A DNA stretch of 64,000 bases from Bacteroidia bacterium (GCA_020846335.1 JADLED010000256.1:1-64000), one strand, 5' to 3'; counted from the stretch's first letter, positions 14,761-23,051 are shown. Numbers and translations are program-made. Notes: generated by a model not told the origin, from the sequence alone.

Positions 14761-15131
14761 AAAAAATTAAATAGGTTTTAAAGGTAGGCTTTTAACTATA
14801 AATACAAAAGGGTCTATCATATTCCAGAATCGTATCATTAAAATAATTTGGGCGCATGTCTTTGCAGGCCTTTTTTAAACTCGACTTAGCCTGCAAAGCC
14901 ACCGGGCTTTCCGTTACAATCTTTTTTTGAGCTGAAGGGCGCTCAAAAAAAGGATTTCCACTGCAATCCCTTGCGCGGCGTTTGGTGCTTACGCTGCATG
15001 TTAACCTTACTCAATTTCTGCGAGGTTTGGTAAAATTTGATAAGGTTATGCAATGGACATGTTCCATTACCTCAACTAATTTTTCCTTATTATTTTTGCT
15101 TGGTAACAATCAGTAATTTAGCGTGGAATAA
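14761..15131. repeat. Intergenic inverted-repeat element
   Basis: A 371-base divergent gap with no ORF but strong structure. A perfect 10-base inverted repeat CTTTGCAGGC (14860-14869) / GCCTGCAAAG (14889-14898) is followed by a larger hairpin: AATCTTTTTTTGAGC (from 14918) pairs with GCGCTCAAAAAAAGGATT (14939-14956). The flanks read CCGGGCTTTCC and TTTCCACTGCAATCCC. To my recollection this composition resembles an intergenic repeat common in flavobacterial genomes. It may be a REP-like element or a transcribed structured region. Confidence 0.55.
15091..15098 (+). promoter_or_regulatory. Probable -7 promoter element for the Asp-box gene
   Basis: TATTTTTG matches the Bacteroidota -7 consensus TAnnTTTG and lies 33 bases before the ATG at 15132. 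No TTG is found at the expected -33 distance, so support is partial. Confidence 0.4.
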
Positions 15132-16244
15132 ATGATGAATAAACGTATTCTGGTTTTGTATTGTATGTTGGCCACATGGTATTTGCCTTGCAGTGCGCAG
15201 TTTAAAATAAAACAAAGCCGCAAAGTACCAGCAGCTTACAGTCAGCTCATTCAAAAAGATAGTGCCGATGCACACATCATAAAGGGCTCAGTGCTGGTTG
15301 GAATAAAAAGCTGCAAAAGTCCTTATGGCGATATTTATTTAACCGGTACCAGTTTTGGAAGCATTGCATTTAAACGCTCTTATGATCGGGGCATTACCTG
15401 GCACAATACCATGAGAAATATTGAAAAAACCCAAAACGCCGGGAACTATAACGTGCATGGAGGCAGCACCAATGGCTTGCCACAAATTGTGTGCGACACG
15501 CTTGGTAAAGTTTTTAAAGACCGCATTTATATTTGCTGGGGCGACGAAAAATACGGTAAAAGAAATAAAGATGTTTTTTTGGCATATAGCGACGACAGAG
15601 GTGATAACTGGACCGAGCCAATTTTAGTGACCTATAGGCCCAATCACAAAGAACAGTTTAAACCCAGTATGGCATTGAATCAGGCAAACGGTAATTTGTA
15701 TTTGTTGTATTTCGATTGTCAGAATTATGTAGACAGTGGCTATACCGATTTGTATTTAGCCGAAAGCACAAACGGTGGTTTAAAATTCGATTATTATAAA
15801 ATTAATAAATCGCCTATTAAGTTAAAAGCAGGCAACATGCCCGATAACAAAATATACATCGCAGCCAACAACGAGGTGGAGGTTATGTGGAAGGAGTTTA
15901 CAGAAAAAGGTCTGCCGGTATATAACTGCACCATTATGCGGCAAAAAGACAAGTTAAAGTACAATGCAAATTATTTTAAAAACGAACTCAGCAGCGAAAG
16001 AACATTTACCTATTCCGACACATTGGCCATACAATTCAGTTTAAAAAAGAAAACGGTGATGAGCGCCATCCTAAGCAAACCCATTGAGCCCGGCTTTGAA
16101 ACAGAAGTGGTAAAAGACCTGCCCTTTAGCAAAGGCACCAATGTGTTAATGCTACCTGCCGAAAATTACAATTTAAAAAAAGGCAATTACATCCTCACGT
16201 TTTATTACGAAGGTAGGAACTCGTATGTTTGGATAACGGAGTAG
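15132..16244 (+). CDS. Secreted Asp-box (sialidase-like beta-propeller) protein
   Basis: A 370-residue protein with a signal peptide (to about 23, ending PCSAQ) and Asp-box motifs typical of BNR/sialidase-fold propellers: SYDRGITW, SDDRGDNW and STNGGLKF. The arginine triad and active-site tyrosine of true sialidases cannot be assigned by eye, so enzyme activity is not claimed. There is no T9SS sorting domain; the C-terminus (about 290-370) looks like a beta-sandwich. The next gene, 16320, is a T9SS cargo protein in the same direction 75 bases away with its own promoter candidate. Two ATG codons overlap at the start (15132 and 15135). Confidence 0.7.
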   Translation: MMNKRILVLYCMLATWYLPCSAQFKIKQSRKVPAAYSQLIQKDSADAHIIKGSVLVGIKSCKSPYGDIYLTGTSFGSIAFKRSYDRGITWHNTMRNIEKTQNAGNYNVHGGSTNGLPQIVCDTLGKVFKDRIYICWGDEKYGKRNKDVFLAYSDDRGDNWTEPILVTYRPNHKEQFKPSMALNQANGNLYLLYFDCQNYVDSGYTDLYLAESTNGGLKFDYYKINKSPIKLKAGNMPDNKIYIAANNEVEVMWKEFTEKGLPVYNCTIMRQKDKLKYNANYFKNELSSERTFTYSDTLAIQFSLKKKTVMSAILSKPIEPGFETEVVKDLPFSKGTNVLMLPAENYNLKKGNYILTFYYEGRNSYVWITE

Positions 16245-16254
16245 ATGCATTTTT

Positions 16255-16290
16255 TTGTCAATGTCCGTTACATTAAAAGACTTATTTTTG
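16255..16290 (+). promoter_or_regulatory. Possible promoter of the 16320 gene
   Basis: TTG at 16255-16257 and TATTTTTG at 16283-16290 fit the TTG/TAnnTTTG pattern, though the 25-base spacer is longer than usual. The -7 box ends 29 bases before the ATG. Confidence 0.4.
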
Positions 16291-16319
16291 TTCTAAGGAT
16301 TATTCCCTAAAAAATTCTG

Positions 16320-16919
16320 ATGCAAAAAGCTGTGTATATACTGCTCTTAATAATTAGCAATTGTGCTTTCGCCCAACGCATTATTAACTTTAACCTCTAC
16401 CCCACTGGCACTTTAATTGGCATAAAATTTACACTCACAGCCGGTAAAGACTGCGGGGGTTATAAAATATTGCACAGCACCGATTCGTTAAGCTTTAGTG
16501 TTATTGAAGATTATGCAGGCATTTGTGGCAATATTAGCGCCAACGAAATTAGAAGCTACACGCATCAGACACCCGCATTGAATCAAAAAAATTATTACAA
16601 GGTGTTGTTAGCCACCTCTGAAAGTTCCAACATCCAAAGTGTTTACCTCGCATCACAAAATGCCGATGCCATAAAAGCCTATCCCAATCCACTGGATGCC
16701 AACCACCCAATATTATCCTGCAGAGTGGCTGGCAGCGGTAATTCCAAACTCAAAGCAATTATCTATTCTCAAAACGGCAAGAACATTCGCAATCTGGAAC
16801 TGTTTTCAAAATCAGATTTAGTATTGGTGGATGTAAGCGGCTTGAGCAATGGACTTTATATTCTGGAAATAGCCAATGGCGAAAAGCCTTTTACGACCAA
16901 ATTTTTAATTAACCGTTAA
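16320..16919 (+). CDS. T9SS type A sorting domain-containing secreted protein
   Basis: A 199-residue exported protein. Signal peptide 1-18 (LLLIISNCAFAQ), then a short beta-rich domain (about 20-115, with NYYKVLLA, fibronectin-III-like in feel), and a C-terminal type A sorting domain from about 120: KAYPNP, then NGKNIRNLEL, DVSGLSNGLYILEI and KFLINR. The T9SS would export it and cleave the domain at the surface. The stop codon overlaps the ATG of the S4 gene (TAATG at 16917-16921), so the two are translationally coupled although their roles seem unrelated. The cargo domain has no assigned function. Confidence 0.75.
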   Translation: MQKAVYILLLIISNCAFAQRIINFNLYPTGTLIGIKFTLTAGKDCGGYKILHSTDSLSFSVIEDYAGICGNISANEIRSYTHQTPALNQKNYYKVLLATSESSNIQSVYLASQNADAIKAYPNPLDANHPILSCRVAGSGNSKLKAIIYSQNGKNIRNLELFSKSDLVLVDVSGLSNGLYILEIANGEKPFTTKFLINR

Positions 16920-17296
16920 TGGAAGTTAGAGCAGACACCTACCTTTGGGCCATACGCATGTACAAATCGCGCACCCTGGCCAGTGAAGCCATTAAAGGCG
17001 GCAAGGTAAAACTGAATGAACAAAATTTTAAGCCTTCGCACAGTGTAAAAGTAGGCGAGCGCTTTACATTGAGTATTGGCGATACCAAAAAAATTGTGGA
17101 AGTAACGGCCTTGCTCGATAAACGCGGCAATTTTGAAACAGCCCTAAAACATTATACCGACCACTCGCCCGTGCAAACAAAAAGTGAAAAACTGGCTTCG
17201 GTATTTTTTAAAACCAACATTCAACGCGATAAAGGTTTGGGTCGTCCCACCAAAAAAGACAGAAGAGATATTTTTGGATTTAATGAGGGGGATTGA
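16919..17296 (+). CDS. S4 domain RNA-binding protein (Hsp15-like)
   Basis: A 125-residue protein with an N-terminal S4 RNA-binding domain (about 3-65): RADTYLWAIRMYKSRTLASEAIKGGKVKLN followed by VKVGERFTLSIG. The basic tail KGLGRPTKKDRRDI is typical of the Hsp15/HslR-like group, which binds stalled 50S subunits carrying nascent chains; that function is known for E. coli Hsp15 and only inferred here. It overlaps the stop of the preceding T9SS cargo gene by one base (TAATG). It ends with TGA, showing that TGA is used as a normal stop in this genome. Confidence 0.85.
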   Translation: MEVRADTYLWAIRMYKSRTLASEAIKGGKVKLNEQNFKPSHSVKVGERFTLSIGDTKKIVEVTALLDKRGNFETALKHYTDHSPVQTKSEKLASVFFKTNIQRDKGLGRPTKKDRRDIFGFNEGD

Positions 17297-17426
17297 AATC
17301 TACACCATGGAACGCAGACATTGTTCCAAAGGAGTCGTTCGGGCCGACGCTTCTGATTTATTAAGATAAATCCTATTTAATCTTAAACAATCAGCAACAT
17401 CGGCGTTCTAATTAAGCGTGAATCTA

Positions 17427-18491
17427 TCAAGCATCATAATCCACCACCACTGTTTCGGTGAGTGGGTGTGCCTGGCAGGTCAAAATAAAACCTTCTTCCA
17501 CTTCGGCATCGGTTAATGCAAAATTGGCATCCATTTTCACTTTTCCTTCCAGCACTTTGGCGCGGCAGGTACAGCAAACAGCACCCTTGCAGCTAAACGG
17601 CGCATCCACACCGGCTTCAATGGCGGCATCCAAAATACTAATGCTACCGGTTTCGAGTTTAAAATCGGTTTCAATGCCGTATTGTATAACTTTTACATTT
17701 GCCTTTACGCGAGCGCCTAAAGTTACTTCTGCTTTTTCAACGGCTTCAATCACCGCGTTAAAATATTCGATGTGAATTTTTTCTTTGGCAATTTTTAAAT
17801 CTTCCAGTGTCGTTTTCACGTTCTCCATCATAGGGCCCGGACCGCAAATAAAATATTCGTCGGCATTAACACCGCCAAAGTTTTCGATTAATGCCAGAGC
17901 TTTTTCTTTTGTAATAATACCGGTTTGTAAATCAGAAATAGGCCCTTGTGGTTGATCAAAAACATAAGCCACTTTCAGGTTAGGATTATTAGCGGCAATG
18001 CCATCAATTTCCTTTTTAAAAATGGTGCTGTCTTCGTTTTTATTGGCGTAGATAAGTGTAATGGTGCTTTGTTTTTCAACATACAACACACTTTTTAATA
18101 TGCTCATCATTGGAGTGATGCCACTGCCTCCGGCAAACAACACGTATTTTTTAGCGTTGGCGCCCGATAAAACCGAATGGAAAGTTCCCATTGGGGTCAT
18201 CACTTCCATACTATCGCCCACTTTTAACTCGCGGTTAATGTAGGTAGAAACTCGCCCGCCTTCCACTTCTTTAATGGCCACACGCAATTCCTTTTCGCTG
18301 AAAGGGCTGGTGCATAGGCTGTAAGAACGGCGCAGTTCTTCGCCCTTTACTTTTAATTTAAGCGTGATGTATTGCCCCTGCTTAAACTGGTATTCAGGCT
18401 GTTGTTGTGGAGGAATTTCGAAGGCCACTGAAACTGCTTCTGAAGTTTCGCGACGGATATCTTTAACTTTGAGTGTATGAAAGCGTGCCAT
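17427..18491 (-). CDS. paaE: Phenylacetyl-CoA epoxidase reductase subunit PaaE
   Basis: Electron-transfer reductase of the phenylacetyl-CoA 1,2-epoxidase, moving electrons from NADPH through FAD and a plant-type [2Fe-2S] cluster to PaaA. FAD-binding RSYSLCTSP, the NAD(P)-binding GGSGITPMM and FICGPGPMM stretches, and the C-terminal ferredoxin domain CKGAVCCTCRAKV...LTCQAHP carry the four cluster cysteines. I use the ATG at 18491 (MARFHTLKV) rather than an upstream start at 18575, because a promoter (18510-18539) lies between them. It is transcribed away from paaA, unlike the common paaABCDE order. A general ferredoxin-NADP reductase role is the alternative, but location supports PaaE. Confidence 0.85.
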   Translation of the reverse strand: MARFHTLKVKDIRRETSEAVSVAFEIPPQQQPEYQFKQGQYITLKLKVKGEELRRSYSLCTSPFSEKELRVAIKEVEGGRVSTYINRELKVGDSMEVMTPMGTFHSVLSGANAKKYVLFAGGSGITPMMSILKSVLYVEKQSTITLIYANKNEDSTIFKKEIDGIAANNPNLKVAYVFDQPQGPISDLQTGIITKEKALALIENFGGVNADEYFICGPGPMMENVKTTLEDLKIAKEKIHIEYFNAVIEAVEKAEVTLGARVKANVKVIQYGIETDFKLETGSISILDAAIEAGVDAPFSCKGAVCCTCRAKVLEGKVKMDANFALTDAEVEEGFILTCQAHPLTETVVVDYDA

Positions 18492-18509
18492 GTATAAATA
18501 AAATGTGTG

Positions 18510-18539
18510 CAAAAATAGCCGTTTTATGCTGAATGGCAA
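18510..18539 (-). promoter_or_regulatory. paaE promoter
   Basis: On the minus strand TTG (18539-18537), a 19-base spacer and TATTTTTG (18517-18510) match the Bacteroidota sigma-factor consensus. Transcription would start near 18504, about 12 bases before the ATG at 18491. Confidence 0.65.
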
Positions 18540-18625
18540 TAAATGAAAGCATCTTAATTGCCAAATAGCAGGCAATTTTGTTACGATTGATAAGAATCAG
18601 TGAAAATGTGCAATTGCTGGCATTA

Positions 18626-18659
18626 TTTGGCATAAAAATTTAATTTAATCCTATCTTTG
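18626..18659 (+). promoter_or_regulatory. paaABC operon promoter
   Basis: TTTG at 18626-18629, a 22-base spacer and TATCTTTG at 18652-18659 fit the TTTG/TAnnTTTG pattern. The start of transcription would fall near 18665, about 20 bases before the paaA ATG. It is divergent from the paaE promoter, so the 86 bases between them are the likely site for a shared regulator. Confidence 0.7.
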
Positions 18660-18684
18660 TAAGTCAATTCACTATTTTTATAAA

Positions 18685-19623
18685 ATGGAAATTAATTTTG
18701 AAGAACTTTTTGAGTCGAAACTGGCCAAAAACGATTTTATAGAGCCTAAAGACTGGATGCCTGAAAATTACCGCAAGCATTTAATCCGGCAAATTTCTCA
18801 GCACGCACACAGCGAAATTGTGGGCATGCTACCCGAAGGCAATTGGATTACCCGCGCCCCAAGTTTGCGTTCTAAATTGGTTTTATTGGCCAAAGTGCAG
18901 GACGAAGGCGGACATGGTTTATACCTATACACAGCCGCCGAAAGTTTGGGCATTAGCCGCGACGAAATGCTGGATGCACTGCTTACCGGCAAGGCAAAAT
19001 ATTCTTCAATTTTTAATTACCCTACACTTAGCTGGGCCGATGTTGGCGCAGTGGGCTGGCTGGTGGATGGTGCCGCCATTATGAATCAGGTAATGCTGCA
19101 ACGCTCGTCATACGGGCCATATAGCCGCGCCATGGTGCGCATTTGCAAGGAAGAAAGTTTTCACCAACGCCAGGGTTACGAAATTATGACCCACCTGGCT
19201 TTTGGAACTGCCGCTCAAAAAGACATGGCGCAGGATGCTCTTAACCGCTGGTGGTACCCAACATTGATGATGTTTGGTCCGCCCGATGTGGAAAGTCCAA
19301 ACAGCGAAAATGCTCTTAAATGGCGCATTAAACGCGAAACGAACGACCAGTTGCGTCAGCGTTTTGTAAACCAAACCGTGGTGCAGGCCGAATATTTAGG
19401 CTTAACCATTCCCGACGAAAAACTGAAATGGAACGAAAGCAAAAAAGGCTACGATTACAGCGACCCGGATTGGATTGAATTTAAAAGCGTGATTAAAGGC
19501 AATGGCATTTGTAACAAAGAGCGCCTGATGGCCCGCAACAAAGCGCATAAAGAGGGCGAATGGGTAAGAGCTGCTGCAGCGGCTTATGGTAAAAAACAGC
19601 AGGAATCGCAGGTAGCTGCGTAA
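18685..19623 (+). CDS. paaA: Phenylacetyl-CoA epoxidase catalytic subunit PaaA
   Basis: Catalytic di-iron subunit of the ring-1,2-phenylacetyl-CoA epoxidase, which turns phenylacetyl-CoA into its ring epoxide with O2. At 312 residues it has family length. Ferritin-like iron ligands are visible: Glu44 in [16 protein letters not shown] (Glu74, His77) and [10 protein letters not shown] (Glu157, His160). It heads the operon paaA-paaB-paaC-two unknowns-paaD, under the promoter at 18626-18659. Downstream pathway genes (paaG, Z, F, H, J, K) are not in the window, so the rest of the route must be elsewhere. Confidence 0.95.
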   Translation: MEINFEELFESKLAKNDFIEPKDWMPENYRKHLIRQISQHAHSEIVGMLPEGNWITRAPSLRSKLVLLAKVQDEGGHGLYLYTAAESLGISRDEMLDALLTGKAKYSSIFNYPTLSWADVGAVGWLVDGAAIMNQVMLQRSSYGPYSRAMVRICKEESFHQRQGYEIMTHLAFGTAAQKDMAQDALNRWWYPTLMMFGPPDVESPNSENALKWRIKRETNDQLRQRFVNQTVVQAEYLGLTIPDEKLKWNESKKGYDYSDPDWIEFKSVIKGNGICNKERLMARNKAHKEGEWVRAAAAAYGKKQQESQVAA

Positions 19624-19658
19624 TTTAACATCTAAAATATAACATTTATAATTTCAAC

Positions 19659-19946
19659 ATGAGCGATTCTCAAGGCCCTTTATGGGAAGTATTTGTACAA
19701 AAAAAAGCAGGTCAACCCTTTGTGCACTGTGGCAATTTACATGCCTTTGATAAAGAAATGGCACTACAAAATGCCCGCGATTTATACACCCGCCGTGGCG
19801 AAGGCATGTCGCTTTGGGTGGTGCCAAGCAGCGCCATTGTAGCCAGCAGCCCCGAAGACATGGGTTCTTTTTTTGAACCGAGTAACGACAAAATTTTCAG
19901 ACACCCTACCTTTTACCAAATACCAGACGGTGTTGGGCACATGTAG
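19659..19946 (+). CDS. paaB: Phenylacetyl-CoA epoxidase subunit PaaB
   Basis: A 95-residue small subunit needed for assembly and bridging of the PaaAC heterodimers in the epoxidase complex. Family features: MSDSQGPLWEVFVQKKAGQPF at the N-terminus, NARDLYTRRGEGMSLWVVPSS in the middle and KIFRHPTFYQIPDGVGHM at the end. It follows paaA by 35 bases and precedes paaC by 80 bases on the same strand. Cytoplasmic. No oddities. Confidence 0.95.
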   Translation: MSDSQGPLWEVFVQKKAGQPFVHCGNLHAFDKEMALQNARDLYTRRGEGMSLWVVPSSAIVASSPEDMGSFFEPSNDKIFRHPTFYQIPDGVGHM

Positions 19947-20026
19947 GAAATTGGGAATGTGAAATTATTAATGTTGAATGATAAATGAAGACTTTTTTAA
20001 AAGGCTTCTTTATTTAGAAAAATAAA

Positions 20027-20785
20027 ATGAATTTAAACGACGCACTTTTTAAATACAGCATACGCCTTGGCGACACCAGTTTGATATTGGCACAACGCTT
20101 AAGCGAATGGACAGGGCATGGTCCTTTTTTAGAAGAAGATTTGGCACTCACCAACATTACGCTCGATATTTTTGGTCGCGCTAAAAGCTTGTTGGAATAT
20201 GCCGCCAAAATAGAAGACAAGGGAAGAACAGAAGACGACCTTGCTTTTTTAAGAACCGACCGCGAATATTTTAACGCGCTGATTACAGAACAACCCAATG
20301 GCGATTACGCCAAAACCATTATGCGCCAGGCATTTATTGATTGTTTTGATTTACTATTTTACACGGCCCTTGCAAAAAGTAAAGACGAAACACTGGCTGG
20401 TATTGCTACTAAATCAATCAAAGAAATTACTTACCACAAACGCCACAGTTTTAGCTGGGTAATGCGTTTTGGCAATGGCACCGAAGAAAGTCACACACGC
20501 CTGCAACAAGGCTTTGACGAGGTGTGGGCATTTACCGAAGAACTTTTTGAAATGAACGAAGTGGACGAGGTGTTGTTGAAAGAAGGCATTGCCGTGGATT
20601 TATCGGCCTTAAAACCTTTGTGGTTAAAAGAAATAACAGAACTGTTGGACAAAGCCAATGTGCAAATTCCTGAAGGAGTTTACATGCAAAAAGGTAGTAG
20701 AAAAGGCATTCACAGCGAACACCTTGGTTACATTTTAGCCGAAATGCAATCGCTGCCACGCATGCACCCAAATGCAAAATGGTAA
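20027..20785 (+). CDS. paaC: Phenylacetyl-CoA epoxidase structural subunit PaaC
   Basis: The ferritin-fold, non-catalytic partner of PaaA. At 252 residues it has family length, with recognisable segments RLGDTSLILAQRLSEWTGHGP, LALTNITLDIFGRAKSLLEY, TYHKRHSFSWVMRFGNGTEESH and a C-terminal HSEHLGYILAEMQSLPR(M)HP. PaaC stabilises PaaA and contributes to CoA-ester binding. Its last 14 bases overlap the start of the unknown gene at 20772, suggesting coupled translation. Cytoplasmic. Confidence 0.95.
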   Translation: MNLNDALFKYSIRLGDTSLILAQRLSEWTGHGPFLEEDLALTNITLDIFGRAKSLLEYAAKIEDKGRTEDDLAFLRTDREYFNALITEQPNGDYAKTIMRQAFIDCFDLLFYTALAKSKDETLAGIATKSIKEITYHKRHSFSWVMRFGNGTEESHTRLQQGFDEVWAFTEELFEMNEVDEVLLKEGIAVDLSALKPLWLKEITELLDKANVQIPEGVYMQKGSRKGIHSEHLGYILAEMQSLPRMHPNAKW

Positions 20786-21206
20786 ACACATAGTTGTAAA
20801 AATTATTGTACTGGTTTTATACCTGCACACTTCCTGTTTATTGGCGCAGGTTAAAGACACTTCGCGCTTTAATTCCGATTGGCCTTCGTTTAAAATTGAA
20901 GAAGAATGCATCAGTAAAAGCGAGCGCAGCAACAAACCCAGAGTACTTAAAATTTCGAAAGCAAAACTGGCCGAAGTAAAAACTGTAAAACAACTCATCA
21001 TCGACATTCCCGAACCCTGCGAAGTGTTGTGTGTGCTTGTGAGTATTAAAAAACCTGACGATAAAGTTTTTGAGTTTAGAAATATTGGCAACGACATGGT
21101 ATATGCCAATCGGTTGACCGAAGGAAAATACATTTTAATTGAGAACCTGATTACAAGCTGCCCCACACTGCACAAGGCCAATTACAAAATCATAATTGAA
21201 CCATGA
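20772..21206 (+). CDS. Unknown secreted protein embedded in the paa operon
   Basis: A 144-residue protein I cannot assign. The N-terminus has Lys residues, then a hydrophobic stretch IIVLVLYLHTSCLLAQ, consistent with a Sec signal peptide cleaved near residue 25. The mature part is mixed charged/beta (KPRVLKISKAKLAEVKTVKQ, FRNIGNDMVYANRLTEGKYILIENL) with five cysteines counting the signal (EEECIS, PCEVLC, TSCP). It starts inside the end of paaC (14-base overlap) and its stop overlaps the next ATG (ATGA). The tight packing implies cotranscription with the epoxidase genes, but an exported protein has no obvious place in this cytoplasmic complex. Confidence 0.7.
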   Translation: MQNGKHIVVKIIVLVLYLHTSCLLAQVKDTSRFNSDWPSFKIEEECISKSERSNKPRVLKISKAKLAEVKTVKQLIIDIPEPCEVLCVLVSIKKPDDKVFEFRNIGNDMVYANRLTEGKYILIENLITSCPTLHKANYKIIIEP

Positions 21207-21313
21207 GTGAAAAATCAAATAATTGGAAAAAAATCTATCCCTATTTTGTTGACATTTGGCAATACCTCATCATTATTCTGATAATGATTATTGCCGCTAT
21301 CTTTATACTTTAA
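21203..21313 (+). CDS. 36-residue single-pass membrane protein in the paa operon
   Basis: A short ORF of 36 codons starting in an ATGA overlap with the previous stop (21203-21206). It encodes a polar head (MSEKSNNWKKIYPYFVDIWQ) and one hydrophobic helix rich in Ile and Leu to the end. Start and stop are both tightly packed: the paaD ATG follows 13 bases later. This spacing, the overlap and the clean membrane helix make it a likely real small protein. It has no recognised family; it could be a membrane anchor for neighbouring products. Confidence 0.55.
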   Translation: MSEKSNNWKKIYPYFVDIWQYLIIILIMIIAAIFIL

Positions 21314-21326
21314 CCAATTAACATTT

Positions 21327-21809
21327 ATGGATTCGGCGCGCATTTTAAATTTATTGTCCGAAATTCCGGATCCCGAAATTCCGGTGATTTCGATAGTGGA
21401 ATTGGGTGTTAGTCGCAAAGTGGAAAGCGAAGGTAAAACCGTTTCGGTGATAATTACACCCACCTACAGCGGTTGCCCGGCCATGAAACAAATGGAAGAC
21501 GATGTGCGCAAAAAACTTTTGGAAAACGGCTTCGACACGGTAAACATTAGCATGAATTATTCTCCGGCCTGGACAACCGATTGGTTAAGTGAAGACGCAA
21601 AACTAAAATTACAAAAATACGGCATTGCCCCTCCCGAAGAAAAAACCAGCGATAAATCATTTTTAACCGGAAAAATAAAAAGCGTCACCTGTCCTCGCTG
21701 CAAGAGCAAAAACACACTCATGGTATCGCAATTTGGCAGCACCGCCTGCAAAGCCTTTTACCAATGCAAAGATTGCTTAGAACCTTTTGATTATTTTAAG
21801 TGCATTTAA
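21327..21809 (+). CDS. paaD: PaaD, iron-sulfur maturation factor of the phenylacetyl-CoA epoxidase
   Basis: A 160-residue protein with an N-terminal MIP18/DUF59 domain (ILNLLSEIPDPEIPVISIVELG, TPTYSGCPAMKQMEDDV) and a C-terminal zinc-ribbon-like part with CPRCKSKN and CKDC. PaaD is needed for epoxidase activity and is thought to help assemble the Fe-S cluster of PaaE. I start it at the ATG 21327 (MDSARIL); an earlier ATG at 21291 would overlap the small membrane-protein gene. It is the last gene of the operon. No terminator is evident beyond it. Confidence 0.9.
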   Translation: MDSARILNLLSEIPDPEIPVISIVELGVSRKVESEGKTVSVIITPTYSGCPAMKQMEDDVRKKLLENGFDTVNISMNYSPAWTTDWLSEDAKLKLQKYGIAPPEEKTSDKSFLTGKIKSVTCPRCKSKNTLMVSQFGSTACKAFYQCKDCLEPFDYFKCI

Positions 21810-21880
21810 ATTTCCATTGAAGGGAATTCACATAGTAGTTATTATCATCCCCGCAATTTGTAGCTATAACAATTTACCGT

Positions 21881-21995
21881 GCTTTTGCCACAGATAACGC
21901 AGATAACACAGATAATTTAAAAGCAAATATTCTAAATTGATTTATCCGCGCAATCGGTGTTATCAGTGGCTGTAGAATATATCTTGCTTTTGCCA
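21881..21995. repeat. REP-like imperfect palindrome
   Basis: Arms at 21887-21914 and 21943-21970 are inverted repeats of 28 bases with 21 matches (GCCACnGATAAC... and its complement ...GTTATCAGTGGC), separated by 28 AT-rich bases. The left arm contains short tandem CAGATAA units. The string TGCTTTTGCCA occurs just before the left arm and again at 21985-21995, as if a second unit begins. It lies between the convergent ends of paaD and the pirin gene. Confidence 0.6.
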
Positions 21996-22035
21996 ATATC
22001 GTAGATAATTTCAAAACGAATAACCTAAACAAAAA

Positions 22036-23013
22036 CTAATCTGCCAGAAATCCAAATTTACCGGCGTTATAGTCTTCTATGGCCTGACGTATTTCTTCCT
22101 CGGTGTTCATTACAAAAGGACCATAACCAACATAAGGTTCGTTAAGTGGTTCCCCACTCAACACTAACAGAATTGTTTTTTTGTTGGCTTTAATATGAAT
22201 AAGCCCTTCTTCGTTTTTAAACTGGATGTAGTGATTTTCGGGTACTGCCTGATTTTCGTTTACCACAACCTCGCCATCAATTACCAAAATGCCTGAATTA
22301 AAACTGCCGGGCAATGTAAAATCCACGTCGCCACCGGCATTCAAATGAATGTCGAAAATATTAACCGGCGAAAATGCCGTTGCAATTCCCTTCACGCCCT
22401 TGTATTCGCCGGCCACCACATGCACGCTGCCACTGTTTTTAGGCAAAACAATGTTTGGCTTTTTGGCATGCAAAATACTCTGGTATTTGGCCGGAGCCAT
22501 TTTGTGTTTTTTAGGAAGGTTAATCCACAATTGTACCAACTCAAATGCCCCGCCTTTTTTATCGAAACTTTTTTCGTGATACTCTTTGTGCAACACGCCA
22601 CTGCCCGCCGTCATCCACTGCACATCGCCCGGATTAATTACACCTGAGTTACCCGCGCTGTCGTGATGGGCCACACTGCCTTTATAGGCAAAGGTCACAG
22701 TTTCTATGCCCCTGTGTGGATGCACACCCACACCCCGCGCAATGTCGGATGGCGGAAAATTAACTTCGGCATTAAAGTCCAGTAAAAAAAACGGACTCAT
22801 GCGTTCTTCAAAACCCTTGCCGTTCGGAAAAAAGTTCATCACCTTAAAACCATCGCCTACCATGTGCGTGTTAGTGGGTGATGACACTCCTTCAACAGTT
22901 CGGTATTTGCCCGATTTAAAGCCGGTACCTGTTAACACATTGCCAAAGGCGGAAGAGATGCCAACAAAAAAAGCGCTAAATGCTCCCTTTTTAATAAAGT
23001 CTTTTCTGTTCAT
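22036..23013 (-). CDS. Pirin family protein with N-terminal export signal
   Basis: A 325-residue bicupin. The pirin N-terminal cupin is clear: FFPNGKGFEERMSPFFLLDF, GVGVHPHRGIETVTFAYKGSVAHHDSAG and NPGDVQWMTAGSGVLHKEYHE carry the metal-binding His/His/His/Glu set; the C-terminal cupin ends near FVMNTEEEIRQAIEDYNAGKFG. Residues 1-30 (MNRKDFIKKGAFSAFFVGIS) look like a signal sequence with a Tat-like NRKDFIKKG start, which most pirins lack. Some pirins act as quercetinases or redox sensors; the role here is unknown. It is transcribed toward the paa operon. Confidence 0.88.
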   Translation of the reverse strand: MNRKDFIKKGAFSAFFVGISSAFGNVLTGTGFKSGKYRTVEGVSSPTNTHMVGDGFKVMNFFPNGKGFEERMSPFFLLDFNAEVNFPPSDIARGVGVHPHRGIETVTFAYKGSVAHHDSAGNSGVINPGDVQWMTAGSGVLHKEYHEKSFDKKGGAFELVQLWINLPKKHKMAPAKYQSILHAKKPNIVLPKNSGSVHVVAGEYKGVKGIATAFSPVNIFDIHLNAGGDVDFTLPGSFNSGILVIDGEVVVNENQAVPENHYIQFKNEEGLIHIKANKKTILLVLSGEPLNEPYVGYGPFVMNTEEEIRQAIEDYNAGKFGFLAD

Positions 23014-23051
23014 ACTATTGGTGTTTAATAATTATTAAGCGGTAACTTAAT

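Noticed and set aside
15132..16244. True sialidase
   Set aside because: Asp boxes are present, but the arginine triad and nucleophilic tyrosine cannot be identified by eye.
17184..17369. 61-codon ORF overlapping the end of the S4 gene
   Set aside because: It overlaps the S4 coding region out of frame and encodes no recognisable domain.
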